From: Homarus americanus
Taxonomy: Eukaryota > Arthropoda > Malacostraca > Decapoda > Nephropidae
NCBI RefSeq assembly: GCF_018991925.1
Contig: NW_024729696.1
Location: 322,501 to 386,500, forward strand
Length of the DNA stretch: 64,000 nt
Direction of reading: 5' to 3'
Shown: positions 51,767-63,471 of the stretch, piece by piece
How the letters are laid out: the number at the start of each line of letters is the position of its first letter
Position numbering within the stretch: position 1 is the stretch's first letter
Position numbers and translations under genes: made by a program
Notes under the pieces: model-generated
Told to the model about the DNA's origin: nothing
The model's database searches: none
What the model saw: the letters and a program-made list of their open reading frames with translations, nothing else

Positions 51767-52424
51767 TGTTAAGATTATCATATACCTTCATGTACTCTAC
51801 GGTAATTATGATATGGTTGGAAAACTCAATTGTATGATTAAAATTCGTGATTTGTTCTTGTAAAGTTGTCTATACATGTACAGTATATTTTTATCCATAT
51901 GATATCCTCTATTTTATAAACTTTTGTAGTCATATATATTTTAATACTGTTTATTGTATATTTGTTGTACATACAAGGCATATTAGAGCACCAAAAGATA
52001 AGTAGGTGTGTAAGGGAGATGCTTTAATGCAGATGAAGTGGAGAGCATCAGTGATGTAACTCTTGTGGTGAGTGAGTAATTCCAGTGTCATGACCAGTTC
52101 AGATGGATATAATGTACTGCATTTATATATTCACAGCTGCCTTATGTCTTCATAAATGAGGTTTTGAAGGTCTTAACTGATAAAATTTGGTACTGTCCAG
52201 GATTAAAAGAGAAAAGGTGAGGTGAGCAAAAGTTCCACATGCAGAACTGTGAATCGATGAAAACTTGTTCTTATCTCAAGAATATGTCTCATATCCCATT
52301 TTCGAAGTCACTACATTTATAATAAACAAAAGCTCCTTATGTCAGCCATGAATAATAACAATGTGGAAGATGTTCTGCCTCTGACTGCATCCAGATTTAT
52401 TGCACTGTAGGTTCTAATTTACTT

Positions 52425-52500
52425 TATCTTCTTCGCCACTGGTCAGCTCTAGTTGGTCGGGAGATTGGTCAGTCATATTTCTGTTACACAGTATTGATCA
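52425..52500 (-). mobile_element. Short CR1-like LINE 3' end
   Basis: CTTTATCTTCTTCGCCACTG, GGGAGATTGGTCAGTCA and TTACACAGTATTG match the family terminus on the minus strand, about 660 bp past the KICS2 stop. Confidence 0.5.
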
Positions 52501-52880
52501 GTTGAATCTTGGCACTAGATTGATGAAGGTGCCCTTTTAGTGTCAGGTAAAGATCCAAAGGATACAGTTAACAAGTTATCAAGTTAATTGACATAATGTA
52601 AACAATGGCTCCCAGAAAAACAAATTATCCCTATATCTTGAAGAGACTGAAGCAATATTATTTGACAACATGGTGGATATAGAAATTTACGCCTAGAAAT
52701 TTGAGATACTCCGTTATCCCTTTCACTGCAATTCCCGCATTTGCCATTTTATTCTGGCTACCATCAGACAATTTTATTCAGCTTAGGGTAACCTTCCACA
52801 GTCAAAGGGTTAATATTGATTTGCACAAGAAATGATATGAAGTCGTATGTTTTTTTATAGTGTTTGTGTCTGCAATACAC

Positions 52881-53888
52881 TAGAGTCTGCATTTACGCGG
52901 ATTTGGTTTACGTGTTTGGTCATTTACGCGGCACCTTGCCAGAATGAAAATTTTAAGTTAAGCGGATCATTCCATCACTTACGCGGGAAGCGGCGCCTGG
53001 AGGGTGCGCATTAGGTCACTCTTATGTTATCACTGACGTCATATGACGTATCGGACTGTGATTGGGCCACGCATCCTTACCTCCCTCCGCCGCTAGCTGT
53101 GATTGATCTAATGTAACATGACGTGCCCTGCCACCAGAGGGAAGAAGTCGCTGACCTAGCCGGGCCAGTCTCATTGTTCTCAGTTCTCCGCGTATACTAT
53201 TCTCTCTTGTGCCCGCTATTCCCCTCACAATGGATTCCGCTGGACCCCCACCACCCCCGAGAAACCTTGAACTACCTGGACCAAGCCATGGTTATGTGAA
53301 GGAAGTCATCGAGTTGGGGGAGAAAATCAAGCTCATCCTTGACAAAGACACAGTCAAGCATCGGAATGAAGTGTCTAATAACCTTCTGTCGAAAATTATG
53401 GAGCCGTATGTCCAGATGTGTCACGACAACATCAATGCTAGTCTCGCCCACAACCCACCACAACCACAGCTAGCCCAAGTCAGTGATAGTGACAGTGAGG
53501 ATATGAACTTTGAGGGGTTTGTCAGGGAGGCCCTACAAACCTCTGTGAATAGTGATAGTGATTCACCGGAGGGCCACTAATCTGCCCTCTGCCTCGGAAC
53601 CAGCCGCCATCCACGTGTGCCGACCCATCTCTTCTACTAACGTACAGTAAGTGTTAAACACCTTTATATTGTAGTTCTTTATTTAGATATTATGTGTGTG
53701 TCAATACCATCATAAAATTATGATGTTATTTTTACTACAAGGTACGTATTGTGTCGGAAAAAGTGGAGTTTGGGAGTCGGCCCAGTCTCTATTTCAATTA
53801 ATCCCATATGTTATGTTATTTCGTTTACGCGTTTCTCGTTTTACACGAACCTCCACGGGTTCAATTGATCTCGTAAATGCAGACTATA
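52881..53888. mobile_element. TA-flanked TIR element with ORF, family F
   Basis: Left end TAGAGTCTGCATTTACGCGG, right end TCGTAAATGCAGACTATA; the outer 15 bp match as inverted repeats, and both ends carry further ACGCG or TTTACGCG motifs. About 1 kb, with the 116-codon ORF at 53230-53580. Confidence 0.7.
53230..53580 (+). CDS. Intact 116-codon ORF inside a TIR element
   Basis: ATG at 53230 opens 116 codons to TAA. The protein starts MDSAGPPPPPRNLELPGPS, continues with a charged helical part (YVKEVIELGEKIKLILDKD, then NNLLSKIMEPYVQMC), and ends in an acidic Ser/Asp tail (SDSDSEDMNFEGF, NSDSDSPEGH). The ORF lies in the middle of an element of about 1 kb whose ends carry matching TIRs. An acidic tail is common at the C-terminus of Tigger/pogo transposases, so this may be the tail of one, but no DDE core or DNA-binding domain is visible. 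It is shorter than any transposase. Unlike the other element ORFs in the window it has no stop or frameshift. Confidence 0.4.
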   Translation: MDSAGPPPPPRNLELPGPSHGYVKEVIELGEKIKLILDKDTVKHRNEVSNNLLSKIMEPYVQMCHDNINASLAHNPPQPQLAQVSDSDSEDMNFEGFVREALQTSVNSDSDSPEGH

Positions 53889-53989
53889 CTGTATTGAAAT
53901 TTTGAAACCTGCGAACAGCCAATATATGAATATTAACTGCCAATTGTAAGCTTGTTTAATGTATTTAAGGTAAATTTTTACCTTTGGAC

Positions 53990-54985
53990 ACGAGTCCCGA
54001 GTGGTTGACCATTGTTTTTTTCCAGCATATTTTGGCGTGTTTTAAGCAAATCTAATCTTCATTTTTGTCGGAAATTGCTCGTTTTTGCCCCAACCTGATC
54101 CCCCCAATAATGGGAGAGAGCCTGAGGAATCAGGGTTTTTGGGTTGGTGAGAACACGAAAACGAGTCGTCTAACCTAACGTATCTAACGTAACATAACGT
54201 AACCTAACGTAACCTTACCTAACCCCTGCCATGGACCCCGGTAGGCCTAGCTTAAACTACAATTACAGAACCACTGGTGCTTGTCCTTTCTAAATTTACA
54301 AGGCAATTTACAGTGCGCGCACTCAATAGACGTAGGGAAAACGCTGTGATTAGGTAGGAATTGAATAGCATGATCGTCTTTTTCGTAAAACTCGGCAATA
54401 AACTAAAAATAATTGTAGGAGCACGAATCACACCCAACCTCCACCACGGCCATTGTCAGACTGATGATTGAAATTCAAATGTGATTGGTTAAAAAAAATC
54501 GCGTGATGAGATCGGATACATCATTGGTCATGACTGGAAGACGTCAGTCAACATTACGCATGTGTGGTGTAACCACACTCATAATTAACTCGGTTTCACG
54601 CAGATGAAGACTGAAAATGACATAAAATTAATTAAATTCAATTGTGTCGTTATTTTCCATTTCCAGATGGTAAAAATCGGGTTTAAAATGCCCAGAATAG
54701 GGATATCCAAATGTTTCAATAGTTTATAACTTTGGGGCACTATGTCCGAAAATAAAATAGGTAAATTTGCATAAGTGCACACAACTCTGTTGGAAAGTAA
54801 AATATATGTTTTTCTAGTGTTTTTATGTGTGTTTAGGTCGCTTATGACTTTAATTTCCGTCGGAAATTGGCCAGTTTTTTATCGTTTTTTTTTTTTTTGG
54901 TGGGGCGTTTTCCGACAAAAATTATGGCTAAGCGAATACAAAATACACAAAAAAACACTAGAAAAAATAAACCTGACCTAACCTA
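53990..54985. repeat. TTAGG-associated fold-back sequences
   Basis: 54811-54867 and 54909-54967 are inverted copies of about 57 bp (TTTTTCTAGTGTTTTTATGT and ACAAAAAAACACTAGAAAAA). 54160-54235 and 54968-54988 are CCTAA/CGTAA-rich. CCCCAATAATGGGAGAGAGC near 54103 recalls the AACAATAATAGGGGACCC block at 8988. Confidence 0.55.
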
Positions 54986-55040
54986 ACTGACTCTCACCAT
55001 ATGATGGAATCACTTATTTCTTATCTTATTGGCCTGGTTC

Positions 55041-55391
55041 TCATTCGTCATTGGAGTTACCACAATGCCACATATGTTGGTCTTGCCGATAGTAGCATTC
55101 GTTCTTGCACTTAGGACACTTTATTGAGGTCGGGAGAACACCATGTGATCGAAAAAATGCTATAGTTTCTTCGTTTTTCTCCCAAAAACTCGCATTCACC
55201 TCCATATAATTGAAGTGATACCCATCGCAGACTTCCATGGTCGGAAATGAATTTCGAAATATGAGAGACAAAATAAAAATGAATTTGATTGGGCCAATAA
55301 TACAGCGAATTAAACCACAAATAATTTTAATTGGTTGCCCCCCCCAAAAAAAATGCTTTTGATGGGCCGCGTGACGTGTATGGGAACGCAT
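55041..55391 (-). mobile_element. Possible Merlin-type transposase N-terminal fragment
   Basis: Minus-strand frame with FNYMEVNASFWEKNEETIAF, FRSHGVLPTSIKCPKCKNEC and QDQHMWHC. A short helical segment followed by a CxxC...C zinc ribbon and a tryptophan before the last cysteine is the layout of Merlin/IS1016-like transposase N-termini. No DDE core follows: the frame ends at 55041. The assignment is from pattern only. Confidence 0.4.
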
Positions 55392-55559
55392 GATAATGGC
55401 GGAAGATTAATGGAAGAAAATAGAGAAAATTTTGGATACACTACTTCCGTTACTATACATTTGCGACGATAATATAATATAAGAAAATTATCGTATAATG
55501 AGACGTCTTATTCGAATATGATAATATATTAGGGGTAGGAATGTTGTGTGCGAAAATGC

Positions 55560-56404
55560 AATAATACCGTAAAATAAACGGATTTTAATGAATACATATC
55601 TTACTAGCTGCTCATTTAAGTGCCTACACTACATATAGACAACTACTTTACCGGGGTCCGGACACTTCACCAGGACAAAACCTCCTTGGGTTAGGTTTGT
55701 TCAAGGGGGTTTTACTCCACTCTAACTTCACAGCTATATTATATTACAGTATATACTATATAATAAACCATTATTTGTACTATCTAGTCCATAGCCATCA
55801 TGTATGTTATTGTACATGTCAGGAATTTCCAATAAAATCATTAAATCAGTCGAAATCGTCGTGTCTTTAAAGACCTTGTGACGTCATATGTAAATACTAA
55901 TATGAAGGAACTACCAGCTTAAAAATAATATTGATAATATTTAAAATAGTGTTTGATCATTTTAATAATATTATAATACTAAAGGCTGTTTTTGAATAAA
56001 ACACATGCTATACAAAACGAAATCATTTTATTTAAGAATCAATGCAACAATATGTTACATACAATGTTTTATTATCCAAATCCTGCCGTTTCCTCTATAA
56101 TAAAAATAATACAACGATGATGTAAATTTTATATATATAGTAATTATGGACTTGGGTTAAGTGAGACAATTCATTATCCTTTTTCCAGATCATTGTTCTC
56201 ATATATTCATCCGATATCTGCGGTAGCTATGTTTACTAATGGTTCACAGACGTAAATATTATGACCTTCAGACACGGTTACACTTATCCCTTATAGTACA
56301 CTAGTCAATATCAATTGGGCCTTCCCAATCATCCTATAGATACCTTGAGTTCTCCTTAATGCTATCAGTACATACTCATAATATTATATGTCCATACATT
56401 GGTA
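55560..56404. other. No gene seen
   Basis: AT-rich, no element recognised. Confidence 0.6.
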
Positions 56405-57125
56405 CAGTCGTGAACAGAAGTCCTGTCGCCCCTTGTGCTGTTCCACGAACACTGAGATTCAGACTCATGAACCCGAAGCAGTAGACACTGGTGCATTATT
56501 CTGCCCACACTGATTAGTCTTCACTTAGAATATGACTCCAATGTATGTGATCCACTGATCCATATATGCTGCTGGTGAATGTGATGTATTTCCTTCTTTG
56601 TGTACGAACCTCTGTCCTGCATGGCAGTGAACAGTGGCATTACCCACATGAATCTGACCTATATATAGTGTCAATGAATATGATGCATTCTTTGTGTACG
56701 AACCTCTGTCCTGTATGGCAGTGAAAAGTGACATTACCCACATGAATCTGACCGACGTATATGTATGTACAGTATGTGTGCGTGTGTGCATGTATATGTA
56801 CGTGTACATGTATATGTGTATGTATATACGTATATGTATGTATATGTGTGTGTGTGTGTGTTTACATATATGTATATGTACTGTCAATGAATATGATGCA
56901 ACTCTTTGTGTACGAACCTCTGTCCTGCGTGGCAGTGAGAAGTGATACCACCCTCAGTGTCAAGACCTGACTGAATTACTCGGAATAGGCAAACTGTACT
57001 ACAAGCTCTGCCAATAAATTTGTTAAACTAAAAAATTCTGCCCATAAATGCTTCGGATTCATGAGTCTGAATCTCAGTGTTCGTGGAGCAGCAGAAGAGG
57101 CGACAGTACATCTGTTCTACGACTG
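56405..57125. mobile_element. TIR element of 721 bp with internal minisatellite, family G
   Basis: TIRs of about 76 bp (CAGTCGTGAACAGAAGTCCT, CACTGAGATTCAGACTCATG and their reverse), TA on both sides. Inside are three copies of an 80-90-bp unit, at 56573-56661, 56669-56754 and 56881-56971 (shared TTTGTGTACGAACCTCTGTC), and a (GTATAT)-type tract at 56755-56880. Confidence 0.8.
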
Positions 57126-57454
57126 TACTACAACTCGTCTAAAACAACATACAGTAGGTGAGTTATCCCTTACCAAAGTTTCTCGTTTTCTACCGTTTTC
57201 TGTGACTACAAGCACGGTGGATTTGAACGTTATGTAGCGTAATATGAATTAAAGAGATATTAAGGATGACAATGATGTGCGCAGTACAAGAGGAGCACAG
57301 TGGTGGCTGAAAAGTATGATGAGATCCGGGTCCCTGTGAGTATAGTAGTCCTCGGAACATGCGGCAACAGAGTGCCCGCCAGCCACCACGCTCTCATTAC
57401 AGTATATTGAAGTGCTTGACGTCATCTTCCTAAAGCTGACTGTACCAACCAACT

Positions 57455-57730
57455 AACCAAACCTAATTACACCAGCCTAACTAAAGCTAATCTAACATAT
57501 GAACCTTCCCTAACCAAAGCTAAATTAACCAAACTTAACACAACTTAAATTAACCAAACTAACATTACCAAAACTAAATTAAGCCAATTAATCTAACCAA
57601 ACCTAAATTAATCAATCTAACCAGCCTAGCCTACCGTAACACCCTAATCTACCCTAACCAAATCAGATCAAACATATTCAACCAAAATTATCATAACCAA
57701 ATCTAACTCTACCTAACCAAACCTACCCCA
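57455..57730. repeat. Degenerate CCTAA/CCAAA array
   Basis: About 40 spaced blocks such as AACCAAACCTAA, CTAACCAAACC and CCCTAACC. Compatible with decayed (TTAGG)n on the minus strand. It stands directly before the minisatellite. Confidence 0.6.
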
Positions 57731-57914
57731 GGATCATTAAGGTAGGCTGGTTTGTACTGTCTGCTGTCATTATGTCGTTGGAAGGCACTAAAAATCCATG
57801 ATCTAATTTTAGTTACATGACGTCATGGGTTCCAACCAATCACAGCCTGGTTGCCTCGTGCTCTCTTGCCACGTGGGTCCTCCCGGTCGTCGACGGGAAG
57901 CTCTTGGGGCTGTC

Positions 57915-59861
57915 GTGAAAGTGTGTGTGTGTGTGGAAGAGAGAGAGAAGAGACGGCGGTGATAGAGAGAGGAGAGACGGCGTGTGGTAGAGAGAGACGG
58001 CGTGTGATAGAGAGAGAGACGGCGTGTGATAGAGAGAGGAGAGACGGCGGGTGATAGAGGAGAGACGGCGTGTGATAGAGGAGAGACGGCGGTGATGAGT
58101 AAGACGGCGTGTGATAGAGAGAGAAGAGACGGCAGCGTGTGATGGGGAGAGAAGAGACGGCCGTGTGATGGGGAGGAGAGACGGCGTGTGAAGAGGAGAG
58201 ACGGCGTGTGATAGAGAGGAGAGAGAAGAGACGGCGTGTGATAGAGAGAGAGAGAGAGAGGAGAGACGGCGTGTGATAGAGAGGAGAGACGGGAGGGGGT
58301 GATGAGAGACGGAGATAGAGAGAGGAGAGACGGCGGTGATAGAGAGAGACGGCGATGATAGAGAGGAGAGACGGCGGTGATAGAGTGGTGTGATAGAGGA
58401 GACTATGGTGTGATAGAGACAGCGGTGATAGAGAGGAGAGACGAGCGGTGATAGAGGAGACGGCGTGTGATGGGGAGAGAAAGAGACGGCGGTGATAGAG
58501 AGAGAAGAGACGAAGTGATAGGAGAGATGGGAGAGACGGCGGTGAGAGAAGAGAGACGGCGTGTGATAGAGAGAAGAGACGGCGGTGATAGAGAGGAGAG
58601 ACGGCGTGATAGAGAGAGAAGAGAGAGAGAAGAGACGGCGGTGATAGAGAGAGACGGCGTGTGATAGAGAGGAGAGACGGCGGTGATAGAGGAGAGATGG
58701 CGATAGAGGAGAGAGAGGAAGAGAGGAGAGACGCAGATAGAGAGAGGAGAGGTATAGAGGAGAGACGGCGGTGATAGAGAGACGGCGGGAGAGAGAAGAG
58801 ACGGCGGTGATAGAGAGAGGAGAGACGGTGGTGATAGAGAGAGACGGCGGGTGATAGAGAGAGAAGAGACAAGTAGGGATAGAGAGAGGAGAGACGGCGT
58901 GTGATAGAGAGAGGACGGCAGACGGCTATGTGTGATGTGATAGAGGAGATGGAGAGAGAGAAGGGGATAGAGGACAGGATGGCGTGTGATAGAGAGAAGA
59001 GACGGCGTGTGAGGAGAGACGGTGGGGATAGAGAGGAAGAGACTATGGTGATGGAGAGGAGGAGAGAGAGAGAAGAGACGGCGGTGATAGAGAGATGGTG
59101 GATAGAGAGCGGCGTGTGATAGAGAGAAGAGGATGGCGGTGATAGAGGAGAGACGGCGGTGACAGCGGTGATAGAGAGAGAGAGAGAGACGGCGTGTGAT
59201 AGAGAGAGGAGAGTGATGACAAGATGAGAGAGAAGAGACGGCAGATAGAGAGAGACGGCGGGGATAGAGAGAGAGAGACGGCGCAGATAGAGGAGAGAGA
59301 CGGCGTGTGATAGAGAGAGAAGAGATTTATGGTAGGATGAAAGAGAAGAAGAGAGCGGTGATGGGGAGGAGGGAGAGAGAGACGGCGTGTGATGGGGAGA
59401 GAAGAGTGTGATAGAGAGAGAGCGGTAAGTGGTGGATGAGAGAGAGGAGAGACGGCGTGTGATAGAGAGAGAAGAGACGGTGGTGAGAGAGAAGAGACGG
59501 CGGTGATGAGAGAGAGAGAGACGTGTGGTAGAGAGAGAGTGTGTGAGAGGACGGCAGAGAGAAGGAGGATGGTGTGTGGTAGAGAGGAGGAGATTAAGTG
59601 GTGACAGAGAGAGGAGAGACGGCGGTGATAGAGAGAGAAGAGACGGCGGTGATAGAGAGAGGAGAGACGGCGTGGATGTGGAGAAGAGACGGCGGTGATA
59701 GAGAGGGAGGAGAGAGGAAGGATTTATGGTGAGACATGTGAGCAGAGAAGAGACGGCGTGTGGTGGTGAGGAAGAGACGGCGTGTGATAGAGAGAGGAGA
59801 GACGGCGTGTGGTAGAGAGAGACGGCGTGTGATAGAGAGAGAGACGGCGTGTGATAGAGAC
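57915..59861. repeat. Purine-rich minisatellite, about 1.95 kb
   Basis: Roughly 22-26-bp units built from GACGGCGTGTGATAGAGAGA and GACGGCGGTGATAGAGAGAG, separated by variable GAGA runs, with many small indels. The plus strand is almost purely purine except for the GACGGCG-TG blocks. Continuous open frames on both strands are by-products of the repeat. Confidence 0.95.
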
Positions 59862-61245
59862 TAAAAGGCACAAAGAAAAGCCTCAGGAGATTTTGCTTAT
59901 ATCAGGGCAGTGTGTTAAGAGGTGTGATAGTGATAAAATATTAAGTGGAGGAAATTATTGTTGATGCAATAGAAGCTGTCTGGTAACGCGGTAAATACCA
60001 GAGCTCTTTCATATATATCTCCGTTAAAGATCACCTGACGATTAACCATCATAACCTAACCTTACCATAACTCTAAATTAACATAACCTAACCTTAGCTA
60101 AAGATTAACCACCCCTCTCATGTTAACCTAAAGCCTAATTTAACTCCCATTCCCAAGTTGCGTTAGTGCGGTTAATCCTCGGGTGAAATAAGCTGGGGGG
60201 GGAGGAGGGTTTCAATCTCATAAATTCGACTATAAGTTCATGTGATATATTTGCGATCTTAAAAGAGTATGGATATTAACATCATAGCAACATAGAATTC
60301 ATTCACTTGTAGAGAACGAATCTGGACCATTTCTTTTTGGCCTACACTGTTTATTACTTTACTCTATCTAAACCTCCCAGGGTCTAAACTCATACCTTAA
60401 ATCCACACTGTCATAAACTGGTCGACTGTTGTATTTATAGGCAACAGGTAACTTGTGATCGACAGTCTCTTATTGGTGGATTCCCTGACCAATGACTGCG
60501 TGATATATAGGTAAAAAAATAAACATTGCGAAGGTGAAAGAGAAATTGGAGAATATGCTCTTCCAAGTATCTCTTGCAAGTCGTAGTTTTAAAGTATAAT
60601 AACATCTCTTATCTAAGACATGTACAGTTTCCCATACGTATAAGTCTTGAGGAAATCGGAAATATTTGTGGATTTTAATCTTTTCCAACCCTTATACTAT
60701 GCTGGGTAGAAAAAAATACGTTTTTGTTTTTAAAGCGACCAAATGTCTCTGGATTGATTTATTTCGCTTTCGCTATAGTTGTTACCATGAAAACTCTTAG
60801 GTTAAAGAAGTTGTTCTTGAATACGACAATAGAGTCCCAGTTTAAGATATGCCAGAGGTAATAACGTTTTCATTTTTTTTCAGGTGAACCAGGCAGGATA
60901 AATCACATACGTGTGTGTTATAGTGTGTTCATAAGTTGGATAAAAATAATTATGCTAATGTATAAAACGTTGCGTATCCTTTGTTAATTTAAGGAGATTG
61001 TGATATTATTTGAAACAAAAAAAATGACCGAAACAAATCTGTATATCATTATATGAGGCCACTGCAACCACGGGCATTGTTAGTTGAGCTGATTTCTTTT
61101 CCTTTACTGTTTTTATCAGTAACAGTAAAATTTATCATAATACTCCGGTTTGACGTTTTCTGCAACAACTTGAGCGAGTGAAGTAACATCAGTTGGGCAA
61201 ATCCTAATTTACAAATTAGTAATATTATTTTTATTTTTTATTTTT
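59862..61245. other. No gene seen
   Basis: Only the short CCTAA array at 60050-60145 stands out; open frames near 60.4-60.7 kb show no family. Confidence 0.6.
60050..60145. repeat. Degenerate CCTAA array
   Basis: ATAACCTAACCTTACCATAA, ACATAACCTAACCTTAGC and TTAACCTAAAGCC, on the other side of the minisatellite and in the same orientation as 57455-57730. Confidence 0.55.
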
Positions 61246-61306
61246 TATTTTTTTTTACGGGATTAGCCCACCAGAGCACAGATCAATGACCCAGGCTTGG
61301 GGAGAA
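61246..61306 (-). repeat. Inverted copy of the LINE 3' UTR motif
   Basis: TTTACGGGATTAGCCCACCA, then ATCAATGACCCAGGCTTGGG, is a reverse relative of the stretch at 61975-62035, and ends at the (AAT)n tract. Confidence 0.5.
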
Positions 61307-61308
61307 AA

Positions 61309-61309
61309 T

Positions 61310-61391
<82 letters not shown>
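61309..61391. repeat. (AAT)n microsatellite
   Basis: About 27 units; followed by (TATAA)n-like sequence at 61421-61482. Confidence 0.98.
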
Positions 61392-61393
<2 letters not shown>

Positions 61394-61639
61394 GCAATCA
61401 GTAAAAAATTTTAAAACAATATATAATAATATTATATTATATTATATAATATTATAATATAATATAATATAATATAATATAATAGGACCATAAATAGAAG
61501 AAAAAATAGTAAATAGTGAGAAACGATATAAATGTTGCCAAAGTGAAAGACAATTGGAACCCTGCAATTATGTGTAAATGAGGCTTTTCGTCTTATTAAT
61601 TCTCCTCCTTTAGTAGATAATCTTTTTCCCTTTCTCTTC

Positions 61640-62046
61640 GCCGCTCTCTCTTTTACAGGTACTTTAATGGGCAATGGTCGGTGAATTTTACATCCTGTGT
61701 ACCGCCGGCAAGGCCGTGGGCTCGTAACACTTGTCTTGACCGTGGTGCCCACCGTTTCTCTGTGGATATCGGTCACACTAGAATAACCCGTTATAGTACA
61801 CTTTCCTCACACAGCTAAGCTGTGGAATGCTCTGTCTTCTGTGTTTCCATACTCATACAATGTCTCGTTTCAAAAAGCTGGTTTTCAGGCACCTTCATGG
61901 TGTAGATTAATATAATCTTTTTCTTTTATATTGTTAACTTCTTTTACTCTTATTTCTTCGCCCCCCCCCCTCCCCCCAAGGCCCCGTTGTGGGTCGATGA
62001 CCTGTGCCCGGGTGGGCTATTCCTCGTAAAAGAAAAAGAAAAAAAA
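61640..62046 (+). mobile_element. Jockey-like LINE C-terminus and 3' UTR remnant
   Basis: In shifting frames: RSLFYRYFNGQWS, HTAKLWNALSSVFPYSYN, FKKLVFRHLHGVD-stop, a typical LINE ORF2 tail. After it come a C-rich run and GTCGATGACCTGTGCCCGGG, TGGGCTATTCCTCGTAAAAG and an A-rich end. Frameshifts lie near 61800 and 61865. Confidence 0.6.
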
Positions 62047-62081
62047 GTCAGATCAGCAACCTGTGACTTGGTCACAATTTT

Positions 62082-62225
62082 TGTGATGCCATATGGCAGC
62101 AGGGTCTATCATTAGACAATACATTATGTTTCCAATATCTTCACAGGCGGTAGTACCTCCTTGCTTGATAGCTGCCTACTACCTATTTACTACCTGGCAG
62201 TGGTGGTGTCCGTATATTTTTGTCA
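62082..62225 (-). repeat. Dispersed repeat shared with 37.7 kb
   Basis: CATATGGCAGCAGGGTCTAT through GGCGGTAGTACCTCCTTG and CTACCTGGCAG is the reverse complement, with few changes, of 37664-37785, which leads into a LINE endonuclease. Probably a LINE 5' part. Confidence 0.6.
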
Positions 62226-62697
62226 ACAAATATACTTTATTCTTTGCATAGTATTTATATATTTGCTTATTATCTGTTTTATTATTGTTATGTATAGTGT
62301 AGGAGTTTTGTGAATATTTCAGCAATAGTATTCAAGAGGCCAGACCCGGGGTACAGCGTGTTGCATTGTAGTGTTGCCTTCTTACTTCTCTGTTTATGTC
62401 TGTTTTCTATGTACTGACCAACAATATATGGATTATAGAGGATCACCTGAAAATTATACACTCAAGTTTATTTTACTTGATCAAACACCTTCTTGCTATC
62501 TGGACGAGTTAGATTAAGTTAGGTTAGTCTCTATATGCTGTAATTATCTTATTTAAAAAAAAAAGTTTAGCACATTTACACATACAGAGGATGCATGGAC
62601 GCGTGTATCACCCATCCTTCAGGCCGTTTAGAGAACAATTTAGTAAAAAATAAACAACCGGTATGGTCATTAATACGCATACTTCAGGTGTCGGTAT

Positions 62698-62890
62698 TAT
62701 TTTTACTTTTACTTTTATCCTCTTCTCCACTGATAGGCTCGTTAGCAGCTTGGACGATCGGTCACGTCTCTGTTACACACTGTTGGCAAGCACTGGACGT
62801 ACTATTGGCTCTAGGATGTGTCTGTACCTGCGCAGTGTTCGTCAAATCTGGTCTTGAAAGCTCTCACTCGTTGCCGTCACAACAAACTCT
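62698..62890 (-). mobile_element. CR1-like LINE 3' end
   Basis: Starts TTTTACTTTTACTTTTATCC and continues through CGGTCACGTCTCTGTTACAC to the TCTTGAAAGCTCTCACTCG region of the family, minus strand. Confidence 0.7.
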
Positions 62891-63324
62891 AGTAGAGTGC
62901 AGTACAGAGCTGACAAGTGACAACACAGGGATACCAGGGCGCTGTGGTCACTTTATACCAGAACAAGAGCAGCTGGTCAAACCATCTACAGTATGTGTGG
63001 TGTCACAATCCTCGTCTCTGAAATTGTGATTAACTTCATAAATTATCCACACGTATCCTGATTTTTCTTGTTAAAAATATATATCTAAAGATGTGAGACT
63101 CACTCAGCAGGGTCTGGCTGCACTATAACTCAAGTATATCCCCCAGACTGATGTTAATAGAACGTATCGTTAAACCAGTGTTTCAGTCTAATTTTTATTC
63201 CATGCTCGACATCATATTTTGCGGTTAATAAGTTAGATACGATCAAACATATCCAGTTAGGAGGAGGATTTAATGTACGAACCTCTAACAGTCTCCAGCA
63301 GGGCCTCTCCTTGTGACCACACCC

Positions 63325-63471
63325 ATGAATCCAGTGCCAGGCAGTGCAACTTTAACCAAGCATGACTTGGCTCGCCTGGCAACGCACTCAATACACTCCT
63401 TGGTAACAGCACCCCTGGTGCCTCTACTACGTCGTAGCTTTCATCGTGGTGTCAATCACGCCCTGGTTTAT
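63325..63471 (+). CDS. Exon-like segment of an unrecognised gene at window edge
   Basis: An open frame reads MNPVPGSATLTKHDLARL, then a hydrophobic stretch (HSLVTAPLVPLL), then RRSFHRGVNHALVY, and ends at a good GTAAGA donor at 63472. The frame is open upstream to 63313 and CAG acceptors lie at about 63290-63300, so the ATG may be internal. The composition looks coding and unlike the repeats around it. The rest of the gene would lie beyond 64,000. Family not recognised. Confidence 0.35.

Noticed and set aside
56525..56970. Short open frames with MYVYMYMC or THTHIYI runs
   Set aside because: They translate the GTATAT tract and the repeat units inside the 56.4-kb TIR element.
57823..59871. Continuous 682-codon minus-strand open frame rich in SLYHTPSLLSL
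   Set aside because: It is the translation of a tandem purine/pyrimidine minisatellite. The repeat unit lacks stops in several frames on both strands, no domain is seen, and its ends coincide with the repeat ends.
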